A stretch of 64,000 nt of DNA from VGTK01 sp046327915 (GTDB taxonomy: Bacteria; Desulfobacterota; Binatia; UBA12015). This document shows positions 24,775 to 33,754 of the stretch, piece by piece; positions within the stretch are counted from its first letter, which is position 1, and every line of letters starts with the position of its first letter. Under the pieces are notes generated by a model. The model was given only the letters and a program-made list of their open reading frames with translations, did no database searches and was not told the DNA's origin. The stretch covers positions 148,823 to 212,822 of the forward strand of contig JAXLXO010000007.1 of assembly GCA_046327915.1 (NCBI GenBank), given 5' to 3'. The position numbers and the translations under genes are program-made.

Positions 24775-25760
24775 GCGGGCGGCGCGCGCGCGCGACGCTC
24801 CTCCTCGCCGTCACCCTCTTCGCGGTCGCCGGCTGCCAGCAGAGCGGCGGCGGCGGCGCCGGCGGCGAGAAGCCGTTCCGGGTCGCACTGCTGACGCCGG
24901 GTCCGATCAGCGACGGCGGCTGGAACGCGAGCGCGTACGACGGGCTGCAGCTCATCAAGAAGGAGCTCGGCGCCGAGATCAGCAACGTGCAGACGGGCAC
25001 GCCGAGCGAGTTCGCACAGGGCTTTCGCGACTACGCGGAGCAGGGCTACGACCTCGTCTTCGGGCACGGCTTCGAATTCCAGGATCCCGCGATGCAGGCC
25101 GGGAAGGAGTTCCCGAACACCGCGTTCGTCGTCAGCTCGGGCAGCGTGCACGCAGCGAACGTCGCGTCGATGACCTTCCACCTCGACCAGGCGACGTACC
25201 TCGCCGGCATCGTCGCCGCGTCGCTGTCGAAGACCGGCCGCGCCGGCTGCGTCGGCGGCATCAAGCTGCCGGTGATCCGGACCACGTTCGAGGGCTTCAC
25301 CGCCGGCGCGAAGAGCGTCAAGCCCGATTTCGTCGTCGCCGAGGCCTACACCGGAAGCTTCGAGGACGTCGCCGCCGCCAAGGCCGCAACCGACGCCCTG
25401 ATCGCGCAGGGCGCCGACTTCGTCCTGCAGAATGCTGACGCGGCCGGGCTCGGCGTCTTCCAGTCCGCCGGTGCGAAGGGCGTGCTCGCCTTCGGCACCA
25501 ACCGCGACCAGAGCGACGTCGCGCCCGACACCGTGCTCGCCAGCGCGACCATCTCGATCCCGAAGGCCTTCCTGCAGGTCGCGCGCGAGGTGAAGGAGAA
25601 GATGTTCCAGGGACGCGTTCTCGAGGAGGACCTCGCGAGCGGCGTCATCGGCTTCGTCGTCAACCCGAAGCTCGCGAATCGGATCCCCGCGGACGTGCAG
25701 CAGCGCGTCGCCGATGCGCAGAAGCAGATCGAGAGCGGGGCACTGAAGGTCGGACAATGA
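24771..25760 (+). CDS. BMP (PnrA/Med-type) substrate-binding lipoprotein
   Basis: 329 aa. A lipobox (VAGC, Cys about residue 22) with a following Gly/Ser-rich linker anchors it. The mature part is a type I periplasmic-binding fold of the BMP family: RVALLTPGPISDGGWNASAYDGL at its start, FGHGFEFQDPAMQAG, FHLDQATYLAGIVAASLSKTG and FGTNRDQSDVAPDTVLAS. Relatives bind nucleosides and serve an ABC importer. No importer ATPase or permease is adjacent; instead it is translationally coupled to a flavin reductase before and glmU after (ATGA overlaps). Ligand unknown. Confidence 0.88.
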   Translation: MSGRRARATLLLAVTLFAVAGCQQSGGGGAGGEKPFRVALLTPGPISDGGWNASAYDGLQLIKKELGAEISNVQTGTPSEFAQGFRDYAEQGYDLVFGHGFEFQDPAMQAGKEFPNTAFVVSSGSVHAANVASMTFHLDQATYLAGIVAASLSKTGRAGCVGGIKLPVIRTTFEGFTAGAKSVKPDFVVAEAYTGSFEDVAAAKAATDALIAQGADFVLQNADAAGLGVFQSAGAKGVLAFGTNRDQSDVAPDTVLASATISIPKAFLQVAREVKEKMFQGRVLEEDLASGVIGFVVNPKLANRIPADVQQRVADAQKQIESGALKVGQ

Positions 25761-27184
25761 GCGGAACGTCGGTCTCGGACGCGCGCGACGCGCGCCTCGC
25801 GGTGGTGGTGCTGGCGGCGGGGCAGGGAACGCGGATGAAGTCCGCGCACGCGAAGGTGCTGCACCGTCTCGGCGGCAAGCCGCTGATCCGCCACGTGCTC
25901 GACGCGTGCGCTCCGCTCGGAGCCGCGCACGCCGTGGTCGTCGTCGGACATCAGGCGGAGAAGGTCGAGGCGGCCTGCGGCGGATACGGCGCGGCGTTCG
26001 CACTGCAACGCGAGCAGCGGGGCACGGGGCACGCGGTCCGCGTCGCCTGCGAGGCGCGGCTGGGCGGTTTCGCCGGCGATGTCGTGATCGTCTACGGCGA
26101 CGTGCCGCTGCTCGAGACCGCGACGCTGCAGCGCCTCCTGCGCCGCCACCGCGAGCAGGGCGCGCTGCTCTCGCTGCTCACCACCGTGGTCGACGACCCG
26201 TTCGGCTACGGCCGCATCGTGCGCGACGGCGCGGGCCGTCTCGAGGCGATCGTCGAGGAGCGCGACGCGAGCGACGCGCAGAAGCCGATCCGCGAGGTGA
26301 ACCCCGGCATCTACTGCGTGCAGAGCGGCTTTCTCGCCGAGGCGCTCGCCGGTCTTTCGCCGAACAACGCGCAGGGCGAGCTCTACTTGACGGACATCGT
26401 CGCGGCCGCCGTCGCGCGCGGCGGTGCGCTCGTCACCGAGCCCGTCGATCCGCACGAGGTCGCGGGCATCAACTCGCGCGCGGAGCTGGCACGGCTCGAG
26501 GCCGTGCTGCGCCAGAACGTCGTCGCGCGCCACATGGCGGCGGGCGTGACCTTCCTCGATCCGGCGACCGCGTACGTCGAGGCGTCGGTGACGATCGGCG
26601 CCGACACGGTGATCGGCCCTTCCGTCCACCTGCAGGGCCACACGACGATCGGCCGCGACTGCACGATCGAGGGCAACGCGTACGTCACCGACTGCGAGCT
26701 CGCGGACGGCGTCCGCCTGCGTCCGATGGTGGTTCTCGCCGAGGCGAAGGTCGGCAGCGGTGCGATCGTCGGGCCGTTCGCGCAGCTGCGGCCCGGCGCG
26801 GAGCTGCACGAGGACGTCCACATCGGCAACTTCGTCGAGGTGAAGAAGTCGGTGATCGGCGCCGGTACCAAGGCGAACCACCTGGCCTATCTGGGCGACG
26901 CGACGATCGGCCGCGCGAGCAACATCGGCGCGGGCACGATCACCTGCAACTACGACGGCTTCGTGAAGCACCGCACGATCATCGGCGACCGCGTGCAGAT
27001 CGGCAGCGACAGCCAGCTGGTGGCGCCGGTGACGATCGGCGACGACGCCTACGTCGCGACCGGAACGACCGTGCGCCACGACGTCGAGCCCGGCGCGCTC
27101 GCGTTCAATCCGAAGCCCGACCAGCGCCGCGCGGGCTGGGTCGAAGGCTTCCGCAAGCGGAAGGCGCCGGCGAAGAAGGGCTGA
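25757..27184 (+). CDS. glmU: Bifunctional GlmU (UDP-GlcNAc pyrophosphorylase / GlcN-1-P acetyltransferase)
   Basis: 475 aa, full length. The N-terminal Rossmann domain carries LAAGQGTRMKS, EQRGTGHAV and YGDVPLL for uridylyl transfer; residues about 270-460 are the left-handed beta-helix with hexapeptide repeats (VTIGADTVIGPSVHL, IGAGTITCNYDG, IGSDSQLVAPVTIG) for acetyl transfer. K/H residues of the acetyltransferase site occur in KKSVIGAGTKANHLAYLGD. It makes UDP-GlcNAc for peptidoglycan and LPS. The GlmS gene at 28675 provides the preceding pathway step; GlmM is not present. Confidence 0.95.
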   Translation: MSGTSVSDARDARLAVVVLAAGQGTRMKSAHAKVLHRLGGKPLIRHVLDACAPLGAAHAVVVVGHQAEKVEAACGGYGAAFALQREQRGTGHAVRVACEARLGGFAGDVVIVYGDVPLLETATLQRLLRRHREQGALLSLLTTVVDDPFGYGRIVRDGAGRLEAIVEERDASDAQKPIREVNPGIYCVQSGFLAEALAGLSPNNAQGELYLTDIVAAAVARGGALVTEPVDPHEVAGINSRAELARLEAVLRQNVVARHMAAGVTFLDPATAYVEASVTIGADTVIGPSVHLQGHTTIGRDCTIEGNAYVTDCELADGVRLRPMVVLAEAKVGSGAIVGPFAQLRPGAELHEDVHIGNFVEVKKSVIGAGTKANHLAYLGDATIGRASNIGAGTITCNYDGFVKHRTIIGDRVQIGSDSQLVAPVTIGDDAYVATGTTVRHDVEPGALAFNPKPDQRRAGWVEGFRKRKAPAKKG

Positions 27185-27214
27185 CCGCGCGCGGCCACGC
27201 GAGCGACTCCGCGC

Positions 27215-28453
27215 TCACGCCTGCGCGGCGCGCGCGGACCGGCGCTCGTCCGTCCGAGCGTCCTCCCGCGCCGCGACGCGCCCGAGCAGGAGATAGAGCG
27301 GCGCCATCGCGGCGAACAGCGCGGCGCACACGAGCCACGCGGCCGGAATCCCCCAGCCGCGCGCCACCGCACCGATCGCCAGCAGCCCGAGCGAGCCGCC
27401 GAGCATGAATGCCATGCCGCCGACCGAGAGCACGGTAGCGCGCAGGTCCTCGCCGACGTGCTCGTTCAGCCAGGCGGTCACGATCGGCTGTCGCGCGGCG
27501 GTGCCGACCTCGAAGATCACGAGTGCTGTGACCAGCGGCCAGAGCGCGTCGGCCAGGGCCGCCGCGACGAGGAACGCCGCACGCCACAGCGCGACGCCGA
27601 ACAGCAGCCACTCGCGGCGCACACGCCGCAGCAGCGGGCCCACGACCAGCGAGCCCACCACCGCGGCGAGGTTCAGGATCGCCCACGCCCAGCCGAGGAG
27701 CCAGAAGCCGCGGCCCGAGATCTCCTCGAGCCGCGGCGGCCAGTAGAGGATCACCGGCATGAACGCCGCCGCGCTGACGACGGTCAGCAGGCACAGCATG
27801 CGCAGCACCGCGTGGTCGCGCACGGCGACGACGCCGCCCGTCACCGTGGTCCACATCGAGCGTGGCGCGGCGAGCCGAGACGCGCGGCGCACACCGCGGT
27901 CGTCGCGCATCGCGAGCAATCCGACGACGAAGGCGAAGCCGTTGAACGACGCGGCGACGAGCCACGTCGCGGTGAAGCCGAAGCGGTCCGCGAGGTAGCC
28001 GCACGCGACGCCGCCGACCACCATCACGCCGCGCACGATCGCCTGCGCGCGCGAGAACATGCGGTCGGCCGGGCGGTGATCGCCCTCGGCGCGGACACCG
28101 TCGACCGCCCAGGCGTCGATCGCGCCGCTCGCGAGGGTCACGCCGAACGCGTCCACGATCTCGGCGACGGCGCAGGCGGTGAAGCCCTCCGCCACCGAGT
28201 ACATCGAGAACGCGAGCATCCGGACCAGGCACGAGAGCAGGAACGAGACCTTCCGCCCGTACAGATCCGCCACCGCGCCGGTCGGCACCTCGAAGAGGAA
28301 CGTGCCGAACTGGAAGATCGCCAGCACGAGCCCGACCTGGAAGAGGTCGAGGCCGCGGCTCTGCAGGAAGATGGGGTAGACCGGGTGCATGAACCAGCCG
28401 GGCAGGTTCCACAGCGCCACGACGACGTAGTAGGTGCGTTCGGTTCGCGTCAT
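27215..28453 (-). CDS. MFS transporter
   Basis: 412 aa with about 12 hydrophobic helices. The first-loop motif is GAVADLYGRKVSFLLS (MFS motif A, DxxGRK) and a second weaker copy lies near residue 200. An early PVYPIFLQSRGLDLFQVG segment and acidic DAWAVDG after helix 5 resemble DHA-like drug or metabolite exporters. Substrate unknown. ATG 28453 is chosen because the N-terminal cytoplasmic tail is short (TRTERTYYV). It converges on glmU and diverges from glmS; the glmS-side promoter region contains a dyad at 28592-28617. Confidence 0.85.
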   Translation of the reverse strand: MTRTERTYYVVVALWNLPGWFMHPVYPIFLQSRGLDLFQVGLVLAIFQFGTFLFEVPTGAVADLYGRKVSFLLSCLVRMLAFSMYSVAEGFTACAVAEIVDAFGVTLASGAIDAWAVDGVRAEGDHRPADRMFSRAQAIVRGVMVVGGVACGYLADRFGFTATWLVAASFNGFAFVVGLLAMRDDRGVRRASRLAAPRSMWTTVTGGVVAVRDHAVLRMLCLLTVVSAAAFMPVILYWPPRLEEISGRGFWLLGWAWAILNLAAVVGSLVVGPLLRRVRREWLLFGVALWRAAFLVAAALADALWPLVTALVIFEVGTAARQPIVTAWLNEHVGEDLRATVLSVGGMAFMLGGSLGLLAIGAVARGWGIPAAWLVCAALFAAMAPLYLLLGRVAAREDARTDERRSARAAQA

Positions 28454-28591
28454 GGCCTGCTCCGCCCGGCGCGCCGGGCATCGGCTTCCCAGACGCCCCG
28501 GACGCCTTTCTGTCAACGCGGCGCGATGACACGATCGTCGAGAGCCGCCCCGCGACCCACGACGCCCCTCCGGCAACCCCTCCCGCGTCAC

Positions 28592-28617
28592 GACCTAAAG
28601 ACCGGCATTGTTAGGTC
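28592..28617. promoter_or_regulatory. Inverted repeat upstream of glmS
   Basis: GACCTAA-N12-TTAGGTC, a perfect seven-base dyad. Its right arm overlaps a TTGTTA (28608-28613) that could be a -35 for glmS with TAGTCT 18 bases later. Centred about 70 bases before the glmS ATG, so a repressor site is plausible. Inference. Confidence 0.4.
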
Positions 28618-28674
28618 CGATCAGCGCAGGGTAGTCTCCCCGACGACCTCAGGAGAAAACGGGAACCCCCACCT

Positions 28675-30504
28675 ATGTGCGGAATCATGGGCTACATCGG
28701 CGAGCAGGACGCGAGCCGGATCATCGTCGACGGCCTGCGCCGCCTGGAATACCGCGGCTACGACTCGGCCGGCGTCGCGACGCTCGTCAACGGCCACGTC
28801 GACATCCGGCGCTGCGTCGGCAAGCTCGACAACCTCGAGAAGCTGCTGCGCGACAAGCCCCTCGAGGGAGCGATCGGCCTCGGCCACACGCGCTGGGCGA
28901 CGCACGGACGCCCATCCGAGGAGAACGCCCACCCGCACCGCGCCGGCAAGGTCGTGGTGATCCACAACGGGATCATCGAGAACTACCTCGAGCTGAAGGC
29001 CGAGCTGCAGAAGAAGGGGCGCACCTTCCACTCGGAGACCGACACCGAGGTCATCTCCCAGCTGATCGACGACCACCTGGCGAACGGGCTCACGTTCCTC
29101 GATGCGGCTCGCGCCGCGGTCAAGCAGCTGCAGGGGTCTTTCTCGATCGTGGTCCTGTGCGACGACGACAAGACACGCCTTCTCGCCGCGAAGACCGCGA
29201 CCCCGATGGTGATCGGACTCGGCGAGGGCGAGAACTTCATCGCATCCGACATCCCCGCGATCCTCGACCACACGCGCAAGGTGCTGTTCCTCGAGGACGG
29301 CGAGATGGCCGAGGTTTCCCGCGACGGGGTGAAGGTCACCACGTTCGACGGCGAACCGGTCGAGCGCGCGCCGAAGCACATCACCTGGGATCCGGTCACG
29401 GCGCAGAAGGGCGGCTTCAAGCACTTCCTCGCAAAGGAGATCCACGAGCAGCCGCAGGCGATGATCGACACCATGCTCGGGCGCATCCGCCAGGAGGAGG
29501 GCGACGTCGCCCTGCCGGAGCTCGATGCGCTCGGCCTCGACTGGTCGGGGATCAAGCGGATCTACCTCACCGCCTGCGGCACCGCGTGGCACTCGTGCCT
29601 GGTCGGCAAGTTCCTGCTCGAGGAGATGACCCGCATCCCGGTCGACGTCGATTACGCGAGCGAGTTCCGCTACCGGCAGCCGATCCTCGGCCCGGACGTG
29701 CTGCTGATCGCGGTGTCACAGTCGGGCGAGACCGCCGACACGCTCGCCGCCGTCGAGGAGGCGCGCGGCGCGGGCGCCAAGGTGCTGGCGATCTGCAACG
29801 TCGTCGACGCGTCGATCCCGCGGCGCTCGAACGGCGTGCTCTACACGCACGCGGGACCCGAGATCTCGGTCGCGAGCACGAAGGCGTTCACCACCCAGCT
29901 CACGGCCTTCTACCTGCTGTCGCTGTACCTGGGACGCCAACTCGGCCGGCTCGACGAGCATCGCGGCCGCGCGCTGGTGTCGGACCTCGTGAACCTGCCG
30001 AGCCTCGTGCAGGAGACGCTGTCGCGCAGCAAGCAGATCGAGAAGATCGCCAAGAAGTACGGCCACGCCAGCGACTTCCTGTACCTGGGCCGCGGCATCA
30101 ACTACCCGATCGCGCTCGAGGGCGCGCTGAAGCTCAAGGAGATCTCGTACATCCACGCCGAGGGCTATCCCGCCGGCGAGATGAAGCACGGGCCGATCGC
30201 GCTGATCGACGAGCAGCTGCCCGTGGTGGTCCTTCTGCCGAAGGACCCGATGTACCCGAAGACGCTGTCCAACCTGAAGGAGGTCGAGGCGCGCGGCGGG
30301 CGGATCATCGCGCTCACCGATGCGCCGTCACCCGAGCTCGAGGAAGTCGCCTGGGAGGTGGTGTCCATCCCGCAGGTGAACCACCTGCTCGCACCGATCC
30401 TGCTGGTGATTCCGCTGCAGCTTCTCGCATACTCGATCGCGGTGTACCGCGGCAGCGACGTCGACCAGCCGCGCAATCTCGCCAAGAGCGTCACGGTGGA
30501 GTGA
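28675..30504 (+). CDS. glmS: Glutamine-fructose-6-phosphate aminotransferase (isomerising)
   Basis: 609 aa, full length. The N-terminal Cys2 nucleophile (MCGIMGYIG) belongs to the class II glutamine amidotransferase domain (to about residue 235, with RWATHG and HNGIIENY). Two SIS domains follow: TACGTAWHSCLVGK, SQSGETADTLAA and SVASTKAFTTQ; the C-terminus ends in the catalytic PRNLAKSVTVE. It converts fructose-6-phosphate and glutamine to glucosamine-6-phosphate, feeding UDP-GlcNAc synthesis. AGGAGAAAA is upstream, at a longer than usual spacing. No glmS-type ribozyme pattern seen in the 5' region. Confidence 0.96.
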   Translation: MCGIMGYIGEQDASRIIVDGLRRLEYRGYDSAGVATLVNGHVDIRRCVGKLDNLEKLLRDKPLEGAIGLGHTRWATHGRPSEENAHPHRAGKVVVIHNGIIENYLELKAELQKKGRTFHSETDTEVISQLIDDHLANGLTFLDAARAAVKQLQGSFSIVVLCDDDKTRLLAAKTATPMVIGLGEGENFIASDIPAILDHTRKVLFLEDGEMAEVSRDGVKVTTFDGEPVERAPKHITWDPVTAQKGGFKHFLAKEIHEQPQAMIDTMLGRIRQEEGDVALPELDALGLDWSGIKRIYLTACGTAWHSCLVGKFLLEEMTRIPVDVDYASEFRYRQPILGPDVLLIAVSQSGETADTLAAVEEARGAGAKVLAICNVVDASIPRRSNGVLYTHAGPEISVASTKAFTTQLTAFYLLSLYLGRQLGRLDEHRGRALVSDLVNLPSLVQETLSRSKQIEKIAKKYGHASDFLYLGRGINYPIALEGALKLKEISYIHAEGYPAGEMKHGPIALIDEQLPVVVLLPKDPMYPKTLSNLKEVEARGGRIIALTDAPSPELEEVAWEVVSIPQVNHLLAPILLVIPLQLLAYSIAVYRGSDVDQPRNLAKSVTVE

Positions 30505-30594
30505 GACGAATTCCGCATCGGAGCCGCCATTTCGATTGGTGACCGATCGACCGGCGTGAGATAGCCTCCGATAGAACCATCGCGGAGGGGAGCC

Positions 30595-32172
30595 GTGAAC
30601 CACGGCGGCTTGACAGACGACCGATTTCGCCAGCTCGTCGAGCTGGCCCCGGATGCCATGCTCGGCGTGGCTGTGGACGGACGCATCGTCTGGGTGAACG
30701 CCCGGACCGAACGGTTGTTCGGCTGGGAGCGCAAGGATCTCCTCGAGAGGCCGGTCGAGCTCCTGCTCCCCGATGCCCTGCGCACGGCCCACGCCCGCCA
30801 TCGCGCCACCTTCAGCAAGGACCCGCGCACCCGCCCGATGGGCGTCGGCCTCGACCTGTCCGCGCGGCGCAAGGACGGCTCGACGTTCCCGGCGGAGATC
30901 AGCCTCGTTCCGCTCGACACCCCCGACGGACTGGTCGTGACCGCCGTCGTCCGCGACCTGACCGAGCGCCGGCGCGACGAGGCGGAGCGCCTGCGTCTCG
31001 TTCGCGAGCGGGCCGAAGCCGAGATCGCGAGCCGCACCAAGGACCAGTTTCTCGCGACCCTGTCGCACGAGCTGCGTACCCCGTTGCAGGCGATCCTCGG
31101 CTGGGTGCGCATGCTGCGCTCGGGCTCGCTCGACGAGACCGTCGCCGCCCGCGCGCTCGAGACCATCGAGCGCAACGCACGCATCCAGGCACGGCTGATC
31201 GACGACCTGCTCGACGTGTCGCGGATCGTGTCCGGAAAGGTCCAGCTCGACTGCCGCATCGTCGAGCTGCCGCTGGTGATCGACGCCGCGATCGACGCCG
31301 TCCGCGCGACGGCGTACGCGCGCCGCATCCGCCTGCACACGCTGATCGACCCGGCCGTGGGCGCGGTGTGGGGCGATCCCGAGCGACTGCAGCAGGTGGT
31401 CGGCAACCTGGTCTCCAATGCCGTCAAGTTCACTCCGGACGGCGGCAAGGTCGAGGTGCGGGTCGAGCCCGGCACCGGCGACACGGCGCGCATCGTCGTG
31501 ACCGACACCGGCAAGGGGATCGACGCGTCGCTCCTCGATCAGGTGTTCGAGCGCTTCGCGCAGGGCGACCGCACCGGCCGGCTGCAGGGCGGGCTCGGGC
31601 TCGGGCTGGCCATCGTGCGCAATCTCGTCGAGCTGCACGGCGGTACCGTGAACGCCGACAGCCTGGGCGACCAGAAGGGCGCTCGCTTCGTCGTGACGCT
31701 GCCGCTCGCGGCGGGTGGACGCGTCGCGCCGCCAGCTGCGGAGCCGGAGACCCTCGCTCGGGAGACCGCATCGAGCCTCGACGGGCTGCGCGTCCTCGTG
31801 GTGGACGACGAGCCCGACACGCTGGAGGTGGTCGGCGCGGCGCTGCGGCACGCGGGCGCGCAGGTGACGAGCGCGTCGTCCGCCGCCGAGGCGATGCAGC
31901 GCTTCGCGGAGTCCGCCCCGGACATCCTGATCAGCGACCTCGCGATGCCGGGCGAGAACGGCTTCGATCTCATCACCAGGATTCGCGCCTTCGCAGGCGA
32001 GCGCGGCGGCAACGTGCCGGCGGTCGCGCTGAGCGCCTTCACCGGCGTCGAAGACCGGCGCCACGCGATGAACGCGGGCTTCCAGCTCTACGTCGCAAAG
32101 CCCGTCGAGCCGCTCGAGCTCGTCCGGCTCGTGCGCACTCTCTCGCCCGAAGCGAGGGCGAATGGCGGCTGA
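30595..32172 (+). CDS. Hybrid sensor histidine kinase (PAS-HisKA-HATPase-receiver)
   Basis: 525 aa, soluble. GTG 30595 follows GGAGGGG. Domains: PAS residues about 8-122 (LVELAPDAMLGVAVDGRIVWVN), coiled-coil linker, HisKA with FLATLSHELRTPLQAI (His about 160), HATPase_c with NLVSNAVKFTP, DTGKGI and GLGLGLAIV, then a C-terminal receiver from about 402 (VLVVDDE; phospho-acceptor Asp in ISDLAMPGENG; Ser replacing Thr in ALSAF; Lys in AKPVEP). Cytoplasmic sensing is expected because no membrane helix is present. The gene heads a six-gene signalling cluster and overlaps the next gene by 11 bases. Confidence 0.9.
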   Translation: MNHGGLTDDRFRQLVELAPDAMLGVAVDGRIVWVNARTERLFGWERKDLLERPVELLLPDALRTAHARHRATFSKDPRTRPMGVGLDLSARRKDGSTFPAEISLVPLDTPDGLVVTAVVRDLTERRRDEAERLRLVRERAEAEIASRTKDQFLATLSHELRTPLQAILGWVRMLRSGSLDETVAARALETIERNARIQARLIDDLLDVSRIVSGKVQLDCRIVELPLVIDAAIDAVRATAYARRIRLHTLIDPAVGAVWGDPERLQQVVGNLVSNAVKFTPDGGKVEVRVEPGTGDTARIVVTDTGKGIDASLLDQVFERFAQGDRTGRLQGGLGLGLAIVRNLVELHGGTVNADSLGDQKGARFVVTLPLAAGGRVAPPAAEPETLARETASSLDGLRVLVVDDEPDTLEVVGAALRHAGAQVTSASSAAEAMQRFAESAPDILISDLAMPGENGFDLITRIRAFAGERGGNVPAVALSAFTGVEDRRHAMNAGFQLYVAKPVEPLELVRLVRTLSPEARANGG

Positions 32173-33754
32173 GGGCTTACGCGTGCCGAGCGCGGCCAGC
32201 GACCGCCTCGACTTCTTCGACAACGCGCCGTGCGGATTCCACGCGCTCGACGCGAACGGCGTGTTCCTCGACGTCAACGAGACCGAGCTCCAGCTGCTGC
32301 AGCGGACACGCACCGAACTGGTCGGCAAGCTGCGCTTCCTCGATCTGCTGAGTGCATCGAGCAAGCTGCGCTTCGCGCGAGAGTTCCCGACCTTCAAGCG
32401 CAACGGGCGCATCGAGGGGCTCTCCTTCGACGTGGTCCGCAAGGACGGCACCGCGGTCCCGGTGCTGGTCACGGCCACGGCGGTGTACGAGGACGGGCGC
32501 TTCGTCCGCAGCCGCTCCGTCGTGATGCGCGATCCGCGGCGCGGCCTGTCCGAGGAGTCCCTGCAGGAGGCGTACGACGCGCTCCGGGCGAAGTCCGACG
32601 AGACGACGCGCCAGCTCGAGACCGTGATCACCACGCTGCGTGACGAGATCCGGGAGCGCGAGCGTGCGGAGGCTCTGCTCCGCCTGAGCGAGGAGCGCGC
32701 GGTCGCCGTGATCGACGCCGTGATCGACGGGGTCGTCACGATCGACGAGAGCGGCTTCGTCGAGACCGTGAACCCGGCGGCGGAGCGGATCTTCGGCTGG
32801 CGCGAGAGCGAGCTCCTCGGGCGCAGCGCACTGCTGCTGGTGTCCGAGACGGTCGCGGCACGGTACCGCCTGTTTCTCGCGCGCAACCGCGACGACGAAG
32901 GGCTCATCGGCACGAAGCGCGAGATCGACGGCTTCCGCCGCGACGGAAGCGTGTTTCCGATGGAGGTCGCGTTCAGCGAGATGCGACTCGGCGGGCGGCG
33001 GCTGTTCATCGCGACGGTGCGCGACCTGTCCGACAAGCGCCGCGCCGATGCCGAGCTGGCGCGCCTCCAGGAAGAGGTGCGCCGCAACGAGGTCATGGCG
33101 CTCATCGGCTCGCTGGTCGCGGGCTTCGCGCACGAGGCGCGCAATCCGCTGTTCGGCATCTCGGCGGTGCTCGACGCGCTGGCGGCGCGCTTCGGCGAGG
33201 GCTCCGAGTACGCCGAGCACTTCTCGCTGCTGCGCCGTGACGTCAGACGCCTGAACGACCTCATGCAGGACCTGCTCGAATTCGGCCGTCCGACCGCGAA
33301 CGCGGACCTCGCGCCGCAGCCGATCGGGCGCGTGCTCGCGGATGCCGTCTCCGAATGCGCGACGCTGCGCGAAAGCAGCGGCGTCGACGTGGAGCTGCGG
33401 GGCGTCGACGACGAGGTCCGCGTCGCGGCCAACGTGCGCCTCGTGCGCGCCTTCCAGAATCTCCTGCAGAACGCGATCCAGTTCTCGCCGCGCGGCTCGG
33501 CGGTGACGCTCGCGATCGCGCGCTGCGAGCCCGACACGATCTCGTGCGTCGTGCGCGATCGTGGCCCCGGGCTCGCAGCCGCGGACCTGCCGCGGCTGTT
33601 CGAGCCGTTCTACACGCGTCGCCGCGGCGGGACCGGCCTCGGGCTGGCGATCGTGCAGCGCATCGTCGAGGAGCACCGCGGCACGGTCGCTGCCGCGAAT
33701 CATCCGGAAGGGGGCGCCGAGATCACCGTCCGGCTGCCGGTGGTGGAGCCATGA
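32162..33754 (+). CDS. NtrB-like sensor histidine kinase with two PAS domains
   Basis: 530 aa, no membrane segment. First PAS-like region residues about 14-120 (FFDNAPCGFHALDANGVFLDVNE), a coiled coil about 130-175, second PAS about 178-295 (IDAVIDGVVTIDESGFVETVNPAAERIFGW). The dimerisation/phospho-acceptor helix reads ALIGSLVAGFAHEARNPLFGIS (His about 325), the HEARNPL form typical of NtrB relatives. HATPase_c has NLLQNAIQFSP, RDRGPGL and GTGLGLAIVQRI. It is coupled (ATGA) to an NtrC-like regulator, its probable phospho-partner. The start ATG lies inside the previous gene. Confidence 0.9.
   Translation: MAAEGLRVPSAASDRLDFFDNAPCGFHALDANGVFLDVNETELQLLQRTRTELVGKLRFLDLLSASSKLRFAREFPTFKRNGRIEGLSFDVVRKDGTAVPVLVTATAVYEDGRFVRSRSVVMRDPRRGLSEESLQEAYDALRAKSDETTRQLETVITTLRDEIRERERAEALLRLSEERAVAVIDAVIDGVVTIDESGFVETVNPAAERIFGWRESELLGRSALLLVSETVAARYRLFLARNRDDEGLIGTKREIDGFRRDGSVFPMEVAFSEMRLGGRRLFIATVRDLSDKRRADAELARLQEEVRRNEVMALIGSLVAGFAHEARNPLFGISAVLDALAARFGEGSEYAEHFSLLRRDVRRLNDLMQDLLEFGRPTANADLAPQPIGRVLADAVSECATLRESSGVDVELRGVDDEVRVAANVRLVRAFQNLLQNAIQFSPRGSAVTLAIARCEPDTISCVVRDRGPGLAAADLPRLFEPFYTRRRGGTGLGLAIVQRIVEEHRGTVAAANHPEGGAEITVRLPVVEP

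Noticed and set aside
28454..28674. Possible glmS ribozyme or riboswitch upstream of glmS
   Set aside because: The glmS ribozyme is mainly a Gram-positive element and its conserved core is not seen; only the simple inverted repeat at 28592 stands out.
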